DNA of 38,394 nucleotides from Fibrobacter succinogenes (GCA_902771595.1 CACXXH010000015.1:1-38394), one strand, 5' to 3'. Positions 24,707-33,034 are shown, counted from the stretch's first letter. Notes: generated by a model from the letters alone, not told the origin. A program made the numbers and translations.

Positions 24707-25170
24707 AAGCTTTTTACCTTGCGGATAATGCGATATACCAATAGTAGCCATTTTCGTACGGGCCTGAGCTTGAGCCAGAGCGCGGCACGGCGTCTCGATT
24801 GCCTGGAATCGAGCGAGCGCTTCTTTCCGTTCGCCCCGACCACGTGCGTGGCGGTAGCCTTGATGTCTTGCAGGCGGCAGTGTTCGACCCCGTAGAGGTT
24901 CCCGTCGCCCATGAGCGTAATTGTTTCGCCTTCGATTCTGATGATGCGGTGGATGACGTAGCGGCAGTTCTCCACGTAGGCGAGAACGACATCGCCCACT
25001 TGCGGCGTGCGGGGCTTTTCGAGGATGACGCTTTCTTTCCCGCCGACAATAAACGGGAGCATGCTCCTGCCGTTGACGGGAAAGGTGATGGAAATTCCTT
25101 CGCCTGCAAGCCGGATGGCTTCGGAGAGGATTTCGCTGTCGCTTGTCGCCATGCCGTTTTCTTTGTGCAT
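24703..25170 (-). CDS. S24/S26-like (signal-peptidase-type) peptidase
   Basis: A 155-residue protease-like protein. GRSMLPFI holds the nucleophile Ser36 in the SMxP context of type I signal peptidases, and YVIHRIIRI holds His74. The second conserved box is a His, as in ER/SipW-type enzymes (Ser-His dyad), rather than the bacterial Lys; GDGNLYGVEH follows as expected. A C-terminal hydrophobic helix (WLLLVYRIIR) suggests membrane association at the inner face. It probably trims the leader of the peptide substrate, a role otherwise unfilled since the exporter lacks a peptidase domain. ATG 25170 is two bases after the kinase stop, with AAGGTG upstream; this trims a spurious N-terminal extension. 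Confidence 0.8.
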   Translation of the reverse strand: MHKENGMATSDSEILSEAIRLAGEGISITFPVNGRSMLPFIVGGKESVILEKPRTPQVGDVVLAYVENCRYVIHRIIRIEGETITLMGDGNLYGVEHCRLQDIKATATHVVGANGKKRSLDSRQSRRRAALWLKLRPVRKWLLLVYRIIRKVKSL

Positions 25171-25172
25171 GT

Positions 25173-26036
25173 CTAGCGCACCTTTATGGCTTCGTGGCAG
25201 AGGCGAGCCGCGTCGGCGTCGGGAAGGCACTGCAAGTTCCACACGCGTGCGCCCATCGCGATTGCGTTTTCGGTAACGTGCAGGGCGTCGGCGATGGATT
25301 TTTCCCAGCGCTTGCCGGAGATGCTCGTGAGGATCGCCGCGTAGGCTTCAATCCCGCGCAGCGCGCGAATCTTGTTGAATGGCGCCTGTTCCAGGAGCAC
25401 GATTCCGCCCAGCGGGTGTGATTCGTCTTTATAGCAGGGGGTCTTGCCGCTCCACGGGGAACCGTAGACGCGGATGCCTTCGGGAAGCACGCGCACTACC
25501 GGGTTGTCGTCGTTCAGGAGCGTCGTGTTCTCGATGTTTTCAAGCCAGAGCCGCGCATGGGTGCTCTTGCCCGTTCCGCTCTTGCCGAGGAACATGTAGC
25601 CGTAACCGCCGTGTTCGACCACCGCCGAATGGAACAGCGCTGTACCGAGGGGCGCGGTCGCGAGAGCGTAGAGGACCATCAGGGCGTTGTTGATGCCGAA
25701 ACGTGGCGCGAAGTCGGTGAGGTACAGTGTGGAATTCTTGTAACCTTCGTCGCAGACGAGCGTGCCCGCGTGCTTGTGCGTGAGCGTGAATTCGAAAACG
25801 CTTTGCCTGCCGGCGGTGCGCCCGCAAATTATCTGCTGGCCTTCTTCGTCTTGGCGGGTTTCTTCGGTGTATTCGATAGGCGAGGTGAACTGCACGATGC
25901 GGAGCGTGAAGACTGCCGGAGCGCTTTCGCTTGCGGGAACGGCGAACGGGGTGTAGTTCTTGAGACCCTCGTCGATATTGAGGTCTGATTCGAGCGTAAA
26001 CACGTGCCTAGCGACTTTATACGAGCGTGCGGTCAT
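25173..26036 (-). CDS. HPr-kinase/PEPCK-like peptide kinase
   Basis: A 287-residue protein of the HPr kinase-like family found in peptide clusters. P-loop GKSGTGKSTHARLW (151-164) is followed by LLNDDNPVV (D176, D177; metal/Walker B) and YGSPWSGKTP (191-200). H136 in LFHSAVV and IVLLEQA complete the usual pattern. The N-terminal 130 residues are the poorly conserved extension seen in these proteins. In lasso clusters such homologues (ThcoK, PadeK) phosphorylate the precursor's C-terminal serine; whether this one does is inference. ATG 26036 has AAGGA ten bases upstream, better than a TTG at 26060. It opens the cassette, transcribed leftwards from a short AT-rich divergent promoter region shared with the LptE-like gene. 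Confidence 0.8.
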   Translation of the reverse strand: MTARSYKVARHVFTLESDLNIDEGLKNYTPFAVPASESAPAVFTLRIVQFTSPIEYTEETRQDEEGQQIICGRTAGRQSVFEFTLTHKHAGTLVCDEGYKNSTLYLTDFAPRFGINNALMVLYALATAPLGTALFHSAVVEHGGYGYMFLGKSGTGKSTHARLWLENIENTTLLNDDNPVVRVLPEGIRVYGSPWSGKTPCYKDESHPLGGIVLLEQAPFNKIRALRGIEAYAAILTSISGKRWEKSIADALHVTENAIAMGARVWNLQCLPDADAARLCHEAIKVR

Positions 26037-26086
26037 TCTTGCGGATTCCTTTTTATACAATATAAAAATAAAACTACATTTACGAC

Positions 26087-26611
26087 ATGATTGAAATGTT
26101 TCGTAAAATGACTTCGGCTAAGTTCCTTTTTGTATGTGTCGTGCTTGCGGTCGCGGGCGCATTGACGGGCTGCTACAGCTTTACGGCAAGTACGCTGCCG
26201 AGCCATATCAAGACGGTGCAGATTCACGAAGTCGAAGACAAGACGCTCGATCCGGTGTTGGCCAACAACATCCATACGGCGGTTGTCGAAATGTTCAAGA
26301 AGAATGCGGGTGGCGTGCGCCTCGTGAACGATGACGCGAATGCCGATTTCCAGATGACGCTGATTGGGTACACCAACAAGCCCGAAAACTACAACAGCAA
26401 TAGCGATGTGGAAACTTACCGCGTGACAATCCGCGTGAGCGTGAAGTTCTACGACAACGTGAAGGAACGCATCATTTACGAGAACAAGTCTCTTTCTGCG
26501 GAAGGCGTTTACGACGTGCAGAAGAACGAGGTCGAAGACCGCCACGGCCAGGCCCGCGCTATCGAGAAGTTGCAGGATTTGATTATCGCGAACGCGCTTG
26601 CGAAGTGGTAG
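26087..26611 (+). CDS. lptE: LptE-family LPS-assembly lipoprotein
   Basis: A 174-residue lipoprotein matching the Bacteroidota-type LptE family (PF04390). Lipobox LTGC is followed by YSFTASTLPSHIKTVQI, then an NIHTAVVEMFKK helix, RLVNDDANADFQMTLIGY, a hydrophobic strand TYRVTIRVSVKFYD and a final helix DLIIANALAKW. LptE plugs the LptD barrel that inserts lipopolysaccharide in the outer membrane; this gene has no neighbouring lptD, so the role rests on the family match. ATG 26087, 26096 or 26108 could start it; the last gives the shortest signal peptide. No clear ribosome site is seen. Confidence 0.75.
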   Translation: MIEMFRKMTSAKFLFVCVVLAVAGALTGCYSFTASTLPSHIKTVQIHEVEDKTLDPVLANNIHTAVVEMFKKNAGGVRLVNDDANADFQMTLIGYTNKPENYNSNSDVETYRVTIRVSVKFYDNVKERIIYENKSLSAEGVYDVQKNEVEDRHGQARAIEKLQDLIIANALAKW

Positions 26612-26647
26612 TCGCTACGCGATACCTGCGCAGTCCTTGACGTTCAA

Positions 26648-27136
26648 TTATTTCACGAAATCTTTGACGAATACCGGAGTCTCGTTCAGCAGGGCTTCGG
26701 TGAGTGTCGAACCCACATAGGTAAGCTTGAGCGAGAAGAACGGCTCGCCGCGTTCCAGCAGGGCGAGAAAAATCAGGTCGCCGTCCCAGTGGGGGAGTTT
26801 CACCACGTCTTCTTTCGGGACCCATTCCAGCGTCCCTTCGTCACACTCCTTGAGTTCGCCCGCAAATTCTGTCGCGGTGAACAGGTGCATGAATTCCGTT
26901 TCCTGCATGCCGTCGCTGATAAATGTCACTATCCCGCGGTACTTCGGGCGAATGAGCGTAAGGCCCGTCTCTTCCATCGTTTCGCGGCGGATGCAGTCCT
27001 CGGGCGATTCGCCTTCCTCGAACTTGCCGCCGATGCCAATCCACTTGTCCTTGTTGATATCGTTCTTCTTCTTGACGCGGTGGAGCAGGAGGTACTTGCC
27101 TTCCTGCTCGATGTAGCAGAGAGTCGTATTGATCAT
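26648..27136 (-). CDS. NUDIX hydrolase (MutT/8-oxo-dGTPase-like)
   Basis: A 162-residue NUDIX enzyme hydrolysing a nucleoside diphosphate linked to a moiety X. The Nudix box is complete: GGKFEEGESPEDCIRRETMEETGL (split here as GGKFEEGE, then REtMEEtG), with the catalytic metal-binding REtMEE. The N-terminal TTLCYIEQEGKYLLLHRVKK and the W-I-G-I-G strand resemble the 8-oxo-dGTP diphosphatase subgroup. ATG 27136 overlaps the stop of the upstream OmpA-type gene as ATGA, so they are co-translated although no functional link is evident. Confidence 0.9.
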   Translation of the reverse strand: MINTTLCYIEQEGKYLLLHRVKKKNDINKDKWIGIGGKFEEGESPEDCIRRETMEETGLTLIRPKYRGIVTFISDGMQETEFMHLFTATEFAGELKECDEGTLEWVPKEDVVKLPHWDGDLIFLALLERGEPFFSLKLTYVGSTLTEALLNETPVFVKDFVK

Positions 27137-29259
27137 TCTTGTTCTTCGACGGTTGTTTCTTCGTAGGGGATGAGCCTCACGCCGCTCGAATTCCACAGGC
27201 GGTATTCCTCACCCTGCGGGAGCTTGGTGCCGAATCCCTGGGCCTTGATGCGGTTCATGTCGATACCCTTGTCGATCATGTAGTTGGCGATTGCCTGGGC
27301 CTGCTTGTCGGAGGCTTCCTGCCCGTTCACGTTGCTGCACTGGACTTCGAGGAAGAACACGTGCTTGCGCATGAGGTAGATGACGTCGTTCAGCGCCGTG
27401 TAGCTCGAATTCAGGAGAACATCGGTATTGTTCTTGAACTTGATGTGGGCGGCCAGCATGTTCAGGTTGTTCTTCGGTTTCAGGGGGCAGCCGTTGCTGC
27501 CGACGATGATGTTCTTGAACGTTCCGGGGCACTTGTCCAGGTAGTCGAGGATTCCGTCGCCGTCGCTGTCGATGGGGCAACCGATGGAATCGACCGCCGC
27601 CTTGGGAGGTGTGTTCGGGCACTTGTCCAGCGCGTCGGGTACGCTATCGCGGTCGTGGTCGCTGGGGCATCCGTTTATGTCGACCGAGAATCCGTAAGGC
27701 GTTTCGAGGCACTGGTCCCTGCTGTCGGGAACGCCGTCCTTGTCGTAGTCTGCGGGGCATCCGTCTTCGTCGACGATTTCGCCTGCGTGGCTGTTCGGAC
27801 ACATGTCGATTTCGTTCGGGACGCCGTCGTGGTCGAAGTCCAGCGGGCATCCTTGTTTATCGACGGGGTAGCCGCGCGGGGTCTCGGGGCAGGAATCGTT
27901 GTCGTTGAGCACTCCGTCGTGGTCATCGTCGAGGGGGCATCCGAATTCGTCCACCTTGTCTCTCGAAAGGGAGTTCGGGCACTTGTCGCGGCGGTCGTCC
28001 ACGCCGTCGCCATCGCTGTCGAGTATGCAGCCGTCGTCATCGACTGCAGTTCCCTTTGGCGTGTTGGGGCACTTGTCCGCATAGTCGGGAATGCTGTCTC
28101 CGTCGGAATCGATGGGGCATCCCTTGTAGTCGACCTGCAGCCCGCGCGGGGTTCCCGGACAGTCGTCCATGATGTTGAGGATACCGTCCTGGTCGAGGTC
28201 CACGGGGCAGCCCCTGCTGTTGACCGCGACCCCGAGTTCGGTGTTGGGGCAGAGGTCTTCTTTGTCTATCACGCCGTCGTTGTCGGCATCCCTGCGGCTG
28301 AAGTCGAGGGTCTTCGTGATGGCGATTACCAGCGAATATTCGGGCGTTCCGCGTACGTTGTATTCTAGGTTGCGTTCGCCGCTCCTCCTGTGCATTTCGA
28401 TGCTGTTGTCGAGCGTGGCCTTGCGGACGAAGTCTATGCCGATGTCCATCCCGAGCAGGAGGTTGAGTTCGTTGGGCAGGTGAATCTTGACGGCCGGCGT
28501 CAGGCGCAGGACGTCGTTCCGGAGGGCGTTGATCGCCTTGTCCTTTAACAGGCCCGTTTCGGCGGATACTTCGATGATGCCGGAGACTGTCCTCTTGGGG
28601 AAAAGCTCGAATCCCGAACCCCAGAGCAGGGTGTGGTTGTCGGACTCCATCACGTGGAGGTAGCCCAGGTAGGTGTTCCAGTGGGCGATGTCCCCGAGGT
28701 TTACGGAAATGAGGCCGGCGAAGAATAGGGCCCACTTGCCCGCCGTGAAGGCGTACGAGTCTTCTTCTTCGTAGACGAACCACTGGTGCCTGGGACGGAA
28801 CCCGATGCTCCGTGTTCCCGTGGGGGCGGTCGTCTCGGCGTAAATCGCGAGGTTTACTGGAGTCGACGGAATGGGGTAGGAGTACTTGAGATAGGCCTGC
28901 AGGTCGCCCAGGCCGAAGCCGCCGAGGTCGGTGCCGGCTATTTCGCCTTCGTAGTAGATGGGCAGGCGCGCGCCGAATTCGATGTTGTCTGTGATGCCGA
29001 TCCCGAATGCGAATGCGCCGCCCGAGGAGGGCGTGTTCTTGTCGAGGGCGTAGGTGGAGTCGGTTCCGAGCACCTTGTAGCCGTCCATGGCGAGCGCATG
29101 TCCGTCACTTACAGCCTCGTAGCTTCCCGAAATCAGGAGGAAACCTTGCTCGAGCGTACCCGCGGCAGGGACGTGTACGCCCTCGGTGTTCCTGCCGGGA
29201 CCAATCTGGGCAGGGAGGATTGAGGCCAAAATAAGCAGTGTGAAGAGGATTTTCTTCAT
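27133..29259 (-). CDS. OmpA-family outer-membrane protein with nine TSP3-type calcium repeats
   Basis: A 708-residue outer-membrane protein. A signal peptide (FTLLILASILPAQ) precedes a predicted beta-barrel of about 300 residues. Nine thrombospondin type 3-like repeats follow (about 325-595), each D-x-D-x-D-G-V-x-D...D-x-C-P-x-T...GCP, probably a rigid calcium-binding stalk. The C-terminal domain (about 600-700) has the OmpA-like fold order (VLLNSSYTALNDVIYLM, EVQCSNVNG, KQAQAIANYMIDKGID, RIKAQGFGTKLP). It lacks the usual GHTD and N-R-R-V-E peptidoglycan-binding residues. ATG 29259 has a short GGA site. Likely links outer membrane and periplasm, but with weakened or altered wall binding. Confidence 0.85.
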   Translation of the reverse strand: MKKILFTLLILASILPAQIGPGRNTEGVHVPAAGTLEQGFLLISGSYEAVSDGHALAMDGYKVLGTDSTYALDKNTPSSGGAFAFGIGITDNIEFGARLPIYYEGEIAGTDLGGFGLGDLQAYLKYSYPIPSTPVNLAIYAETTAPTGTRSIGFRPRHQWFVYEEEDSYAFTAGKWALFFAGLISVNLGDIAHWNTYLGYLHVMESDNHTLLWGSGFELFPKRTVSGIIEVSAETGLLKDKAINALRNDVLRLTPAVKIHLPNELNLLLGMDIGIDFVRKATLDNSIEMHRRSGERNLEYNVRGTPEYSLVIAITKTLDFSRRDADNDGVIDKEDLCPNTELGVAVNSRGCPVDLDQDGILNIMDDCPGTPRGLQVDYKGCPIDSDGDSIPDYADKCPNTPKGTAVDDDGCILDSDGDGVDDRRDKCPNSLSRDKVDEFGCPLDDDHDGVLNDNDSCPETPRGYPVDKQGCPLDFDHDGVPNEIDMCPNSHAGEIVDEDGCPADYDKDGVPDSRDQCLETPYGFSVDINGCPSDHDRDSVPDALDKCPNTPPKAAVDSIGCPIDSDGDGILDYLDKCPGTFKNIIVGSNGCPLKPKNNLNMLAAHIKFKNNTDVLLNSSYTALNDVIYLMRKHVFFLEVQCSNVNGQEASDKQAQAIANYMIDKGIDMNRIKAQGFGTKLPQGEEYRLWNSSGVRLIPYEETTVEEQE

Positions 29260-29313
29260 AATCCGTAAAAAATTTAACTTTTTTTCGTTTTCCCTATTTC
29301 CATTTTAAAGATT

Positions 29314-29490
29314 ATGTATATATTTGCCTCCGTGAGTCCCGTGTCCAAAGACAAACAGAGTGTCCCCTCCTGGCATAGGAAGGCGCAGAAGGCGTATCAC
29401 GTGAACCGCGTGATTATCGTCCTCCAGATGGTCGCCGCCCTGGTCATGTGCGGAGTTATCCTGTATGGAATGGAGCGGGTGTTACACTGA
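29314..29490 (+). CDS. Small single-pass membrane protein (52-58 aa)
   Basis: A short frame ending at TGA 29488-29490. From ATG 29314 it has 58 residues, from GTG 29332 it has 52. The sequence has a basic N-terminal part (SWHRKAQKAYHVNR) and one clear transmembrane helix (VIIVLQMVAALVMCGVILYG). The GTG is preceded by TATATT with a 7-base gap (29319-29324), as if leaderless; the ATG overlaps that hexamer. It is the first gene of a tight set with the acidic protein (13 bases on) and the transglycosylase. No family is recognised; a role in envelope or division is only suggested by context. Confidence 0.6.
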   Translation: MYIFASVSPVSKDKQSVPSWHRKAQKAYHVNRVIIVLQMVAALVMCGVILYGMERVLH

Positions 29491-29503
29491 AGTAAGAGGT
29501 ATT

Positions 29504-29704
29504 ATGTTGCAATTCGCCTATCATTGTGGACGCCGCCCCAAAGGTGATGGTTTCGATGCCCCAATGCCCTTTTCTAACGAAGAGGAAGAGGAGGAAATTG
29601 AGGAAGAAGAAGAAGTTGACGAAGAAGTTGACTTCGATCATCCTTCCTTCAAGCGCGACCAGATTTGGTCTGATTACGCCGAAGACCTGGATTTCGATCA
29701 GTGA
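29504..29704 (+). CDS. Small acidic protein (66 aa)
   Basis: A 66-residue protein starting MLQFAYHCGRRPKGDG with GAGG four bases before ATG 29504. The centre is a run of Glu and Asp (EEEEEEIEEEEEVDEEVD) and the end is SDYAEDLDFDQ; the predicted charge is strongly negative. It overlaps the transglycosylase start (GTGA), showing translational coupling. No family is recognised. Very acidic small proteins can bind metals, basic proteins or nucleic-acid-binding surfaces, but nothing here decides that. Confidence 0.7.
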   Translation: MLQFAYHCGRRPKGDGFDAPMPFSNEEEEEEIEEEEEVDEEVDFDHPSFKRDQIWSDYAEDLDFDQ

Positions 29705-31989
29705 CCCGCAGGCTTAGGCTTGTTGGCTATTTCTTAGCCGTTCTGGCGACATCCGTGCTGTTGGCCTGTGCTCCGAACCAGGCTGCGTCCGGCCTTGCCG
29801 ATGTGCAGGTGGTTGAACCGCCTGTGAGCGATACGGTGTCTTTTGCCGAATGGTCCTTGCGGTTCAAGGTCTCCGATTCCCTGTCTATACGCCCCTCGTG
29901 GGAAAACTACCAGTATGCCTTGCAGGCGATGGATAACCAGGAATGGAACCTGGCTAGGCGCTACCTCCAGAGGTCGTTGCGCACTCTTGTTACCGAACAT
30001 TACGATTCTACCTATGCCAACGTGAGCCCGAAGGAGGATTCCCTCTACAGGCTCAAGATGTCCGTGCTTTTGGTGCGGGCGCTCGATGAAGTTTACCCCA
30101 ACGAGGTGATTGCACCGGACGAGGGCCCCCTGGACGGCATTTTCCAGGACGAAAGCGTCCTTGCCGACAGTGCGTCGCTTATTTCCATCGAGGACCAACT
30201 CGATTCCCTCGATATCAACGATTTTACGCTTCCCATCAAGTTCAATGAACGCGTGATGCAGGAAGTCTTCTACCTCACGACAAAGGCGAAAAGCTTTACC
30301 GAAGGTTCGCTCAGCCGCAAGACCGCCTACGATTCGATGGTCTACGCGAAGCTTGCCGAGCACAACATGCCGCGCGACCTCATTTTCCTTTCCCTGGTGG
30401 AATCCGGATTCAAGGTGAAGGCTTACAGCCGCGCGAAGGCGTCCGGACTGTGGCAGTTTATTCCGGAGACGGGCAAACGTTACGGCCTGAGCGTGGACTA
30501 CTGGGTCGACATGCGCCGCAATCCCGAAATGGCGACCGAGGCCGCTCTTAATTACCTCTCGTACCTGTATAGCGAATTTGGCGACTGGCTTTTGGCGATG
30601 GCCGCCTACAACTGCGGTGAAGGCCGTATCCGTCGCGAAATCCGCGAATGGAAGGCCGATTCCAGCCACGATACCACGCAGGCCGTGTCTTACTGGGATT
30701 TGGAACTCCCGAAAGAGACGATGCACTACGTGCCGAGAATCCTCGCGGCGATGGTCATTGGGCATTATCCCGACCAGTACGACATGACCGTGCAGCAGAC
30801 GGTCCGCCCGCAGTTCGACACGGTTACCGTTTTTGACTCCTTCTCGCTTGAAGAGGTCGCGAAGCTTTTGAAGGTGCCCGAGGATACTTTGCGTACCCTG
30901 AACATGGAACTCGTGATGTGGTGTACGCCTCCGAATACGGATTCCTACCTGCTCAGGCTCCCGGTCGGCACCCGCACTGCCTTTGTCGAAGGCTACGACA
31001 GGATGCAGAAGAACAATTTCTCGAGCTGGCACCACCACAGGGTCAAGAAGGGCGAAAACCTGGGGGCGATTGCCAAGCAGTACGGCATTACGGTCTCCGA
31101 GCTCCGTCAGGCGAACGACCTGAAAAATGATCGCCTGCGCCAGGGCAAGACGCTGCTCATTCCTATCAAGGTGACGCCCCGCAAGTCTTCGGGCAAGAAG
31201 CCGCTCAAGGTCCGCACCTACGTGGTGGAACTGGGGGACAACCTCGCTTCCATTGCGCGCCAGTTCGGCGTTTCGCAGGAATCCCTGCGCACTTGGAACC
31301 AGATGGACGCTAAGGCGGTCGTGAAGCCCGGCGATACGATTTTTGTCTCGAAGCCCGAACTCAAGCCGGCGGGCGAGGTGAAGAAGATTGCGCTCAAGAA
31401 GGGCGAACGCTATGTGGTGGGCGCGGGCGATACCTACGCGAATATCGCGGAAGCGCTCGAAATCCCCGCTGCGCTGCTCATGCAGGCGAACGGCGGGTTC
31501 GTGAAGCGCCTTTCCGTGGGCGATTCGCTGGTGATTCCCGCCTATGTCCCGCCCAAGAAGCAGAAGTACGTGCCTGCGAGCAAGACGGCCAATGCCAAGA
31601 AGTCCGAGCCCAAGAAAGAAGAGAAGAAGCCGGTGACCAGGGGCAATACCTACGTGGTCGAATCGGGCGACAACCTCTACTATATCGCGAGGATGTTCTC
31701 TTGCACGGTCGATGACCTGATGAAGTGGAACAACCTTTCCAATACGAACATCCATCCGGGCGATACGCTCGTGGTGCGCGGCGGGGCTACCAAGGCCTCG
31801 GCGGGTACGGCGAACAGCGGCAACGCTGCGAAGTCGGGCGAATTCATCACGTACACGGTAAAGCAGGGCGATTCCCTGTTCGATATCGCCAAGAGCTATA
31901 AGACAACTATTGACAGCATTGTCAAGTGGAACAACCTCACCGACACCAAGATAAAGGCCGGTGACAAGCTCAAAATCAAGAAGCCGTAA
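29701..31989 (+). CDS. MltD-like membrane-bound lytic transglycosylase with five LysM domains
   Basis: A 762-residue lipoprotein (lipobox LLAC-APN). The lytic transglycosylase domain (SLT, PF01464) at about 215-330 has the catalytic Glu234 in LSLVESGFK, then ASGLWQFIPETGKRYGL and LLAMAAYNCGEGRI. Five LysM peptidoglycan-binding repeats follow from about residue 440 (VKKGENLGAIAKQYG, VELGDNLASIARQFG, VGAGDTYANIAE, VESGDNLYYIARMFS, VKQGDSLFDIAKSY) with Lys-rich spacers. It cleaves murein glycan strands to 1,6-anhydro ends. The GTG start overlaps the stop of the acidic protein. Typical MltD has two LysM; five is long. Confidence 0.9.
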   Translation: MTRRLRLVGYFLAVLATSVLLACAPNQAASGLADVQVVEPPVSDTVSFAEWSLRFKVSDSLSIRPSWENYQYALQAMDNQEWNLARRYLQRSLRTLVTEHYDSTYANVSPKEDSLYRLKMSVLLVRALDEVYPNEVIAPDEGPLDGIFQDESVLADSASLISIEDQLDSLDINDFTLPIKFNERVMQEVFYLTTKAKSFTEGSLSRKTAYDSMVYAKLAEHNMPRDLIFLSLVESGFKVKAYSRAKASGLWQFIPETGKRYGLSVDYWVDMRRNPEMATEAALNYLSYLYSEFGDWLLAMAAYNCGEGRIRREIREWKADSSHDTTQAVSYWDLELPKETMHYVPRILAAMVIGHYPDQYDMTVQQTVRPQFDTVTVFDSFSLEEVAKLLKVPEDTLRTLNMELVMWCTPPNTDSYLLRLPVGTRTAFVEGYDRMQKNNFSSWHHHRVKKGENLGAIAKQYGITVSELRQANDLKNDRLRQGKTLLIPIKVTPRKSSGKKPLKVRTYVVELGDNLASIARQFGVSQESLRTWNQMDAKAVVKPGDTIFVSKPELKPAGEVKKIALKKGERYVVGAGDTYANIAEALEIPAALLMQANGGFVKRLSVGDSLVIPAYVPPKKQKYVPASKTANAKKSEPKKEEKKPVTRGNTYVVESGDNLYYIARMFSCTVDDLMKWNNLSNTNIHPGDTLVVRGGATKASAGTANSGNAAKSGEFITYTVKQGDSLFDIAKSYKTTIDSIVKWNNLTDTKIKAGDKLKIKKP

Positions 31990-32023
31990 GCATTCGGCAA
32001 GGCCGTCGCGGTAGCCCTGGGCT

Positions 32024-32039
32024 GCCGTATGCGGCTTTT
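32024..32039 (+). terminator. Weak intrinsic terminator after the transglycosylase
   Basis: GCCG, loop TATG, CGGC and four T. The stem is only four pairs, so this is tentative. Confidence 0.35.
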
Positions 32040-32205
32040 GGGGCGGACGGAGCCGTATTCCCGGCCCGTTTAAGGCAAATATTTTTTTACGCGTACTGCA
32101 TAATTGCAGAAATTTGAAAAAAATTTGTTTTCATGTGGATAAATTTGTGAAAAAAAGTGTAGTTTTAGAGGCATAAAGACAAAAAATCAATTTTTGGAGT
32201 AAAAA

Positions 32206-32979
32206 ATGAAGAAATCACTTCTCGGAATTTGTGGCCTCGGTCTCGCCTTATCTCTTGTCGCCTGTGGCGATGATGTCAACTTCAAGGATCCTGTCTCCGT
32301 GCAGAAGTTCCTTGCCAAGAGCGATCCCCAGGGTGTCCGCAAGGCTCTTGAAAACAACCACATTGGTTTCAATGCTAACAACTTCATCAACTATGCCTTC
32401 AACAGCGATACGCTCATGATGACCGTGTTCCTGAAGGCCTCTTTCGAAATTGATGCCGCTGCCGATAACGGCAACAACGCTGTCGCTATTGCCGCGAACA
32501 AGGGCAACATGATGGTGCTGAACTACCTCTTCAATAACGGTGCGAAGGCCAACGTCAAGAACAGCAACGGTGAAGCCGTGCTCGACAACGCCGTGATGAT
32601 GGGTAACGCCGACGTGGTGAAGCTTCTTATCGACCAGCTCAAGAAGGAAGGTGCCGATCCGGCATCTCTCGGTACCGCAGTGCTTATCGCAGCCAAGACC
32701 GGCAAGGTCGACATGCTCCAGGTGCTCGCCGATGCTGGCGCTCCGCTCGCCAACCGCGGCCCGGATGGCTACCTCCCGATTCACTGGACTGTGAAGAACG
32801 GTAACTACGACGCCATGATGTTCCTCATCGAAAAGGGTGTCGACGTGAACGCCAAGTGCGACCAGGGCTACTCCGTGCTCGACTGGGCAACCAACGAAGG
32901 CTACACCCGCCTGATCAAGGCCCTGAAGAAGGCCGGCGCCAAGAACACTCCGCAGTACTTCAAGGACTCCAAGAAGTAA
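32206..32979 (+). CDS. Ankyrin-repeat lipoprotein
   Basis: A 257-residue lipoprotein (signal GICGLGLALSLVAC with Cys20). It contains about five ankyrin repeats (for example GNNAVAIAANKGNMMVLNYL, NGEAVLDNAVMMGNADVVKL, GYLPIHWTVKNGNYDAMMFL, GYSVLDWATNEGYTRLIKAL). Ankyrin arrays mediate protein-protein contacts; here probably in the periplasm or at the outer membrane. No enzyme domain is present. ATG 32206 has GGAG seven bases upstream in a long AT-rich leader, and a strong terminator follows, so it is a single-gene unit with no evident partner. Confidence 0.85.
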   Translation: MKKSLLGICGLGLALSLVACGDDVNFKDPVSVQKFLAKSDPQGVRKALENNHIGFNANNFINYAFNSDTLMMTVFLKASFEIDAAADNGNNAVAIAANKGNMMVLNYLFNNGAKANVKNSNGEAVLDNAVMMGNADVVKLLIDQLKKEGADPASLGTAVLIAAKTGKVDMLQVLADAGAPLANRGPDGYLPIHWTVKNGNYDAMMFLIEKGVDVNAKCDQGYSVLDWATNEGYTRLIKALKKAGAKNTPQYFKDSKK

Positions 32980-33002
32980 CGGACGCTCTTAATCCGAGTT
33001 TT

Positions 33003-33034
33003 AACCCCGCGCAGCGATGTTGCGGGGTTTTCTG
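33003..33034 (+). terminator. Intrinsic terminator after the ankyrin lipoprotein
   Basis: Stem AACCCCGC / GCGGGGTT with an 11-base loop, then TTTCT. Confidence 0.85.

Noticed and set aside
2310..26036. Classical lasso-peptide cluster
   Set aside because: No asparagine-synthetase-like cyclase and no B2 transglutaminase-type protease are present in the window.
27139..28368. 409-codon plus-strand frame
   Set aside because: Antisense to the TSP3 repeats of the OmpA-family protein; its internal repetition only mirrors them.
29734..31755. 673-codon minus-strand frame
   Set aside because: Antisense to the LysM transglycosylase, which has clear domains and a ribosome start.
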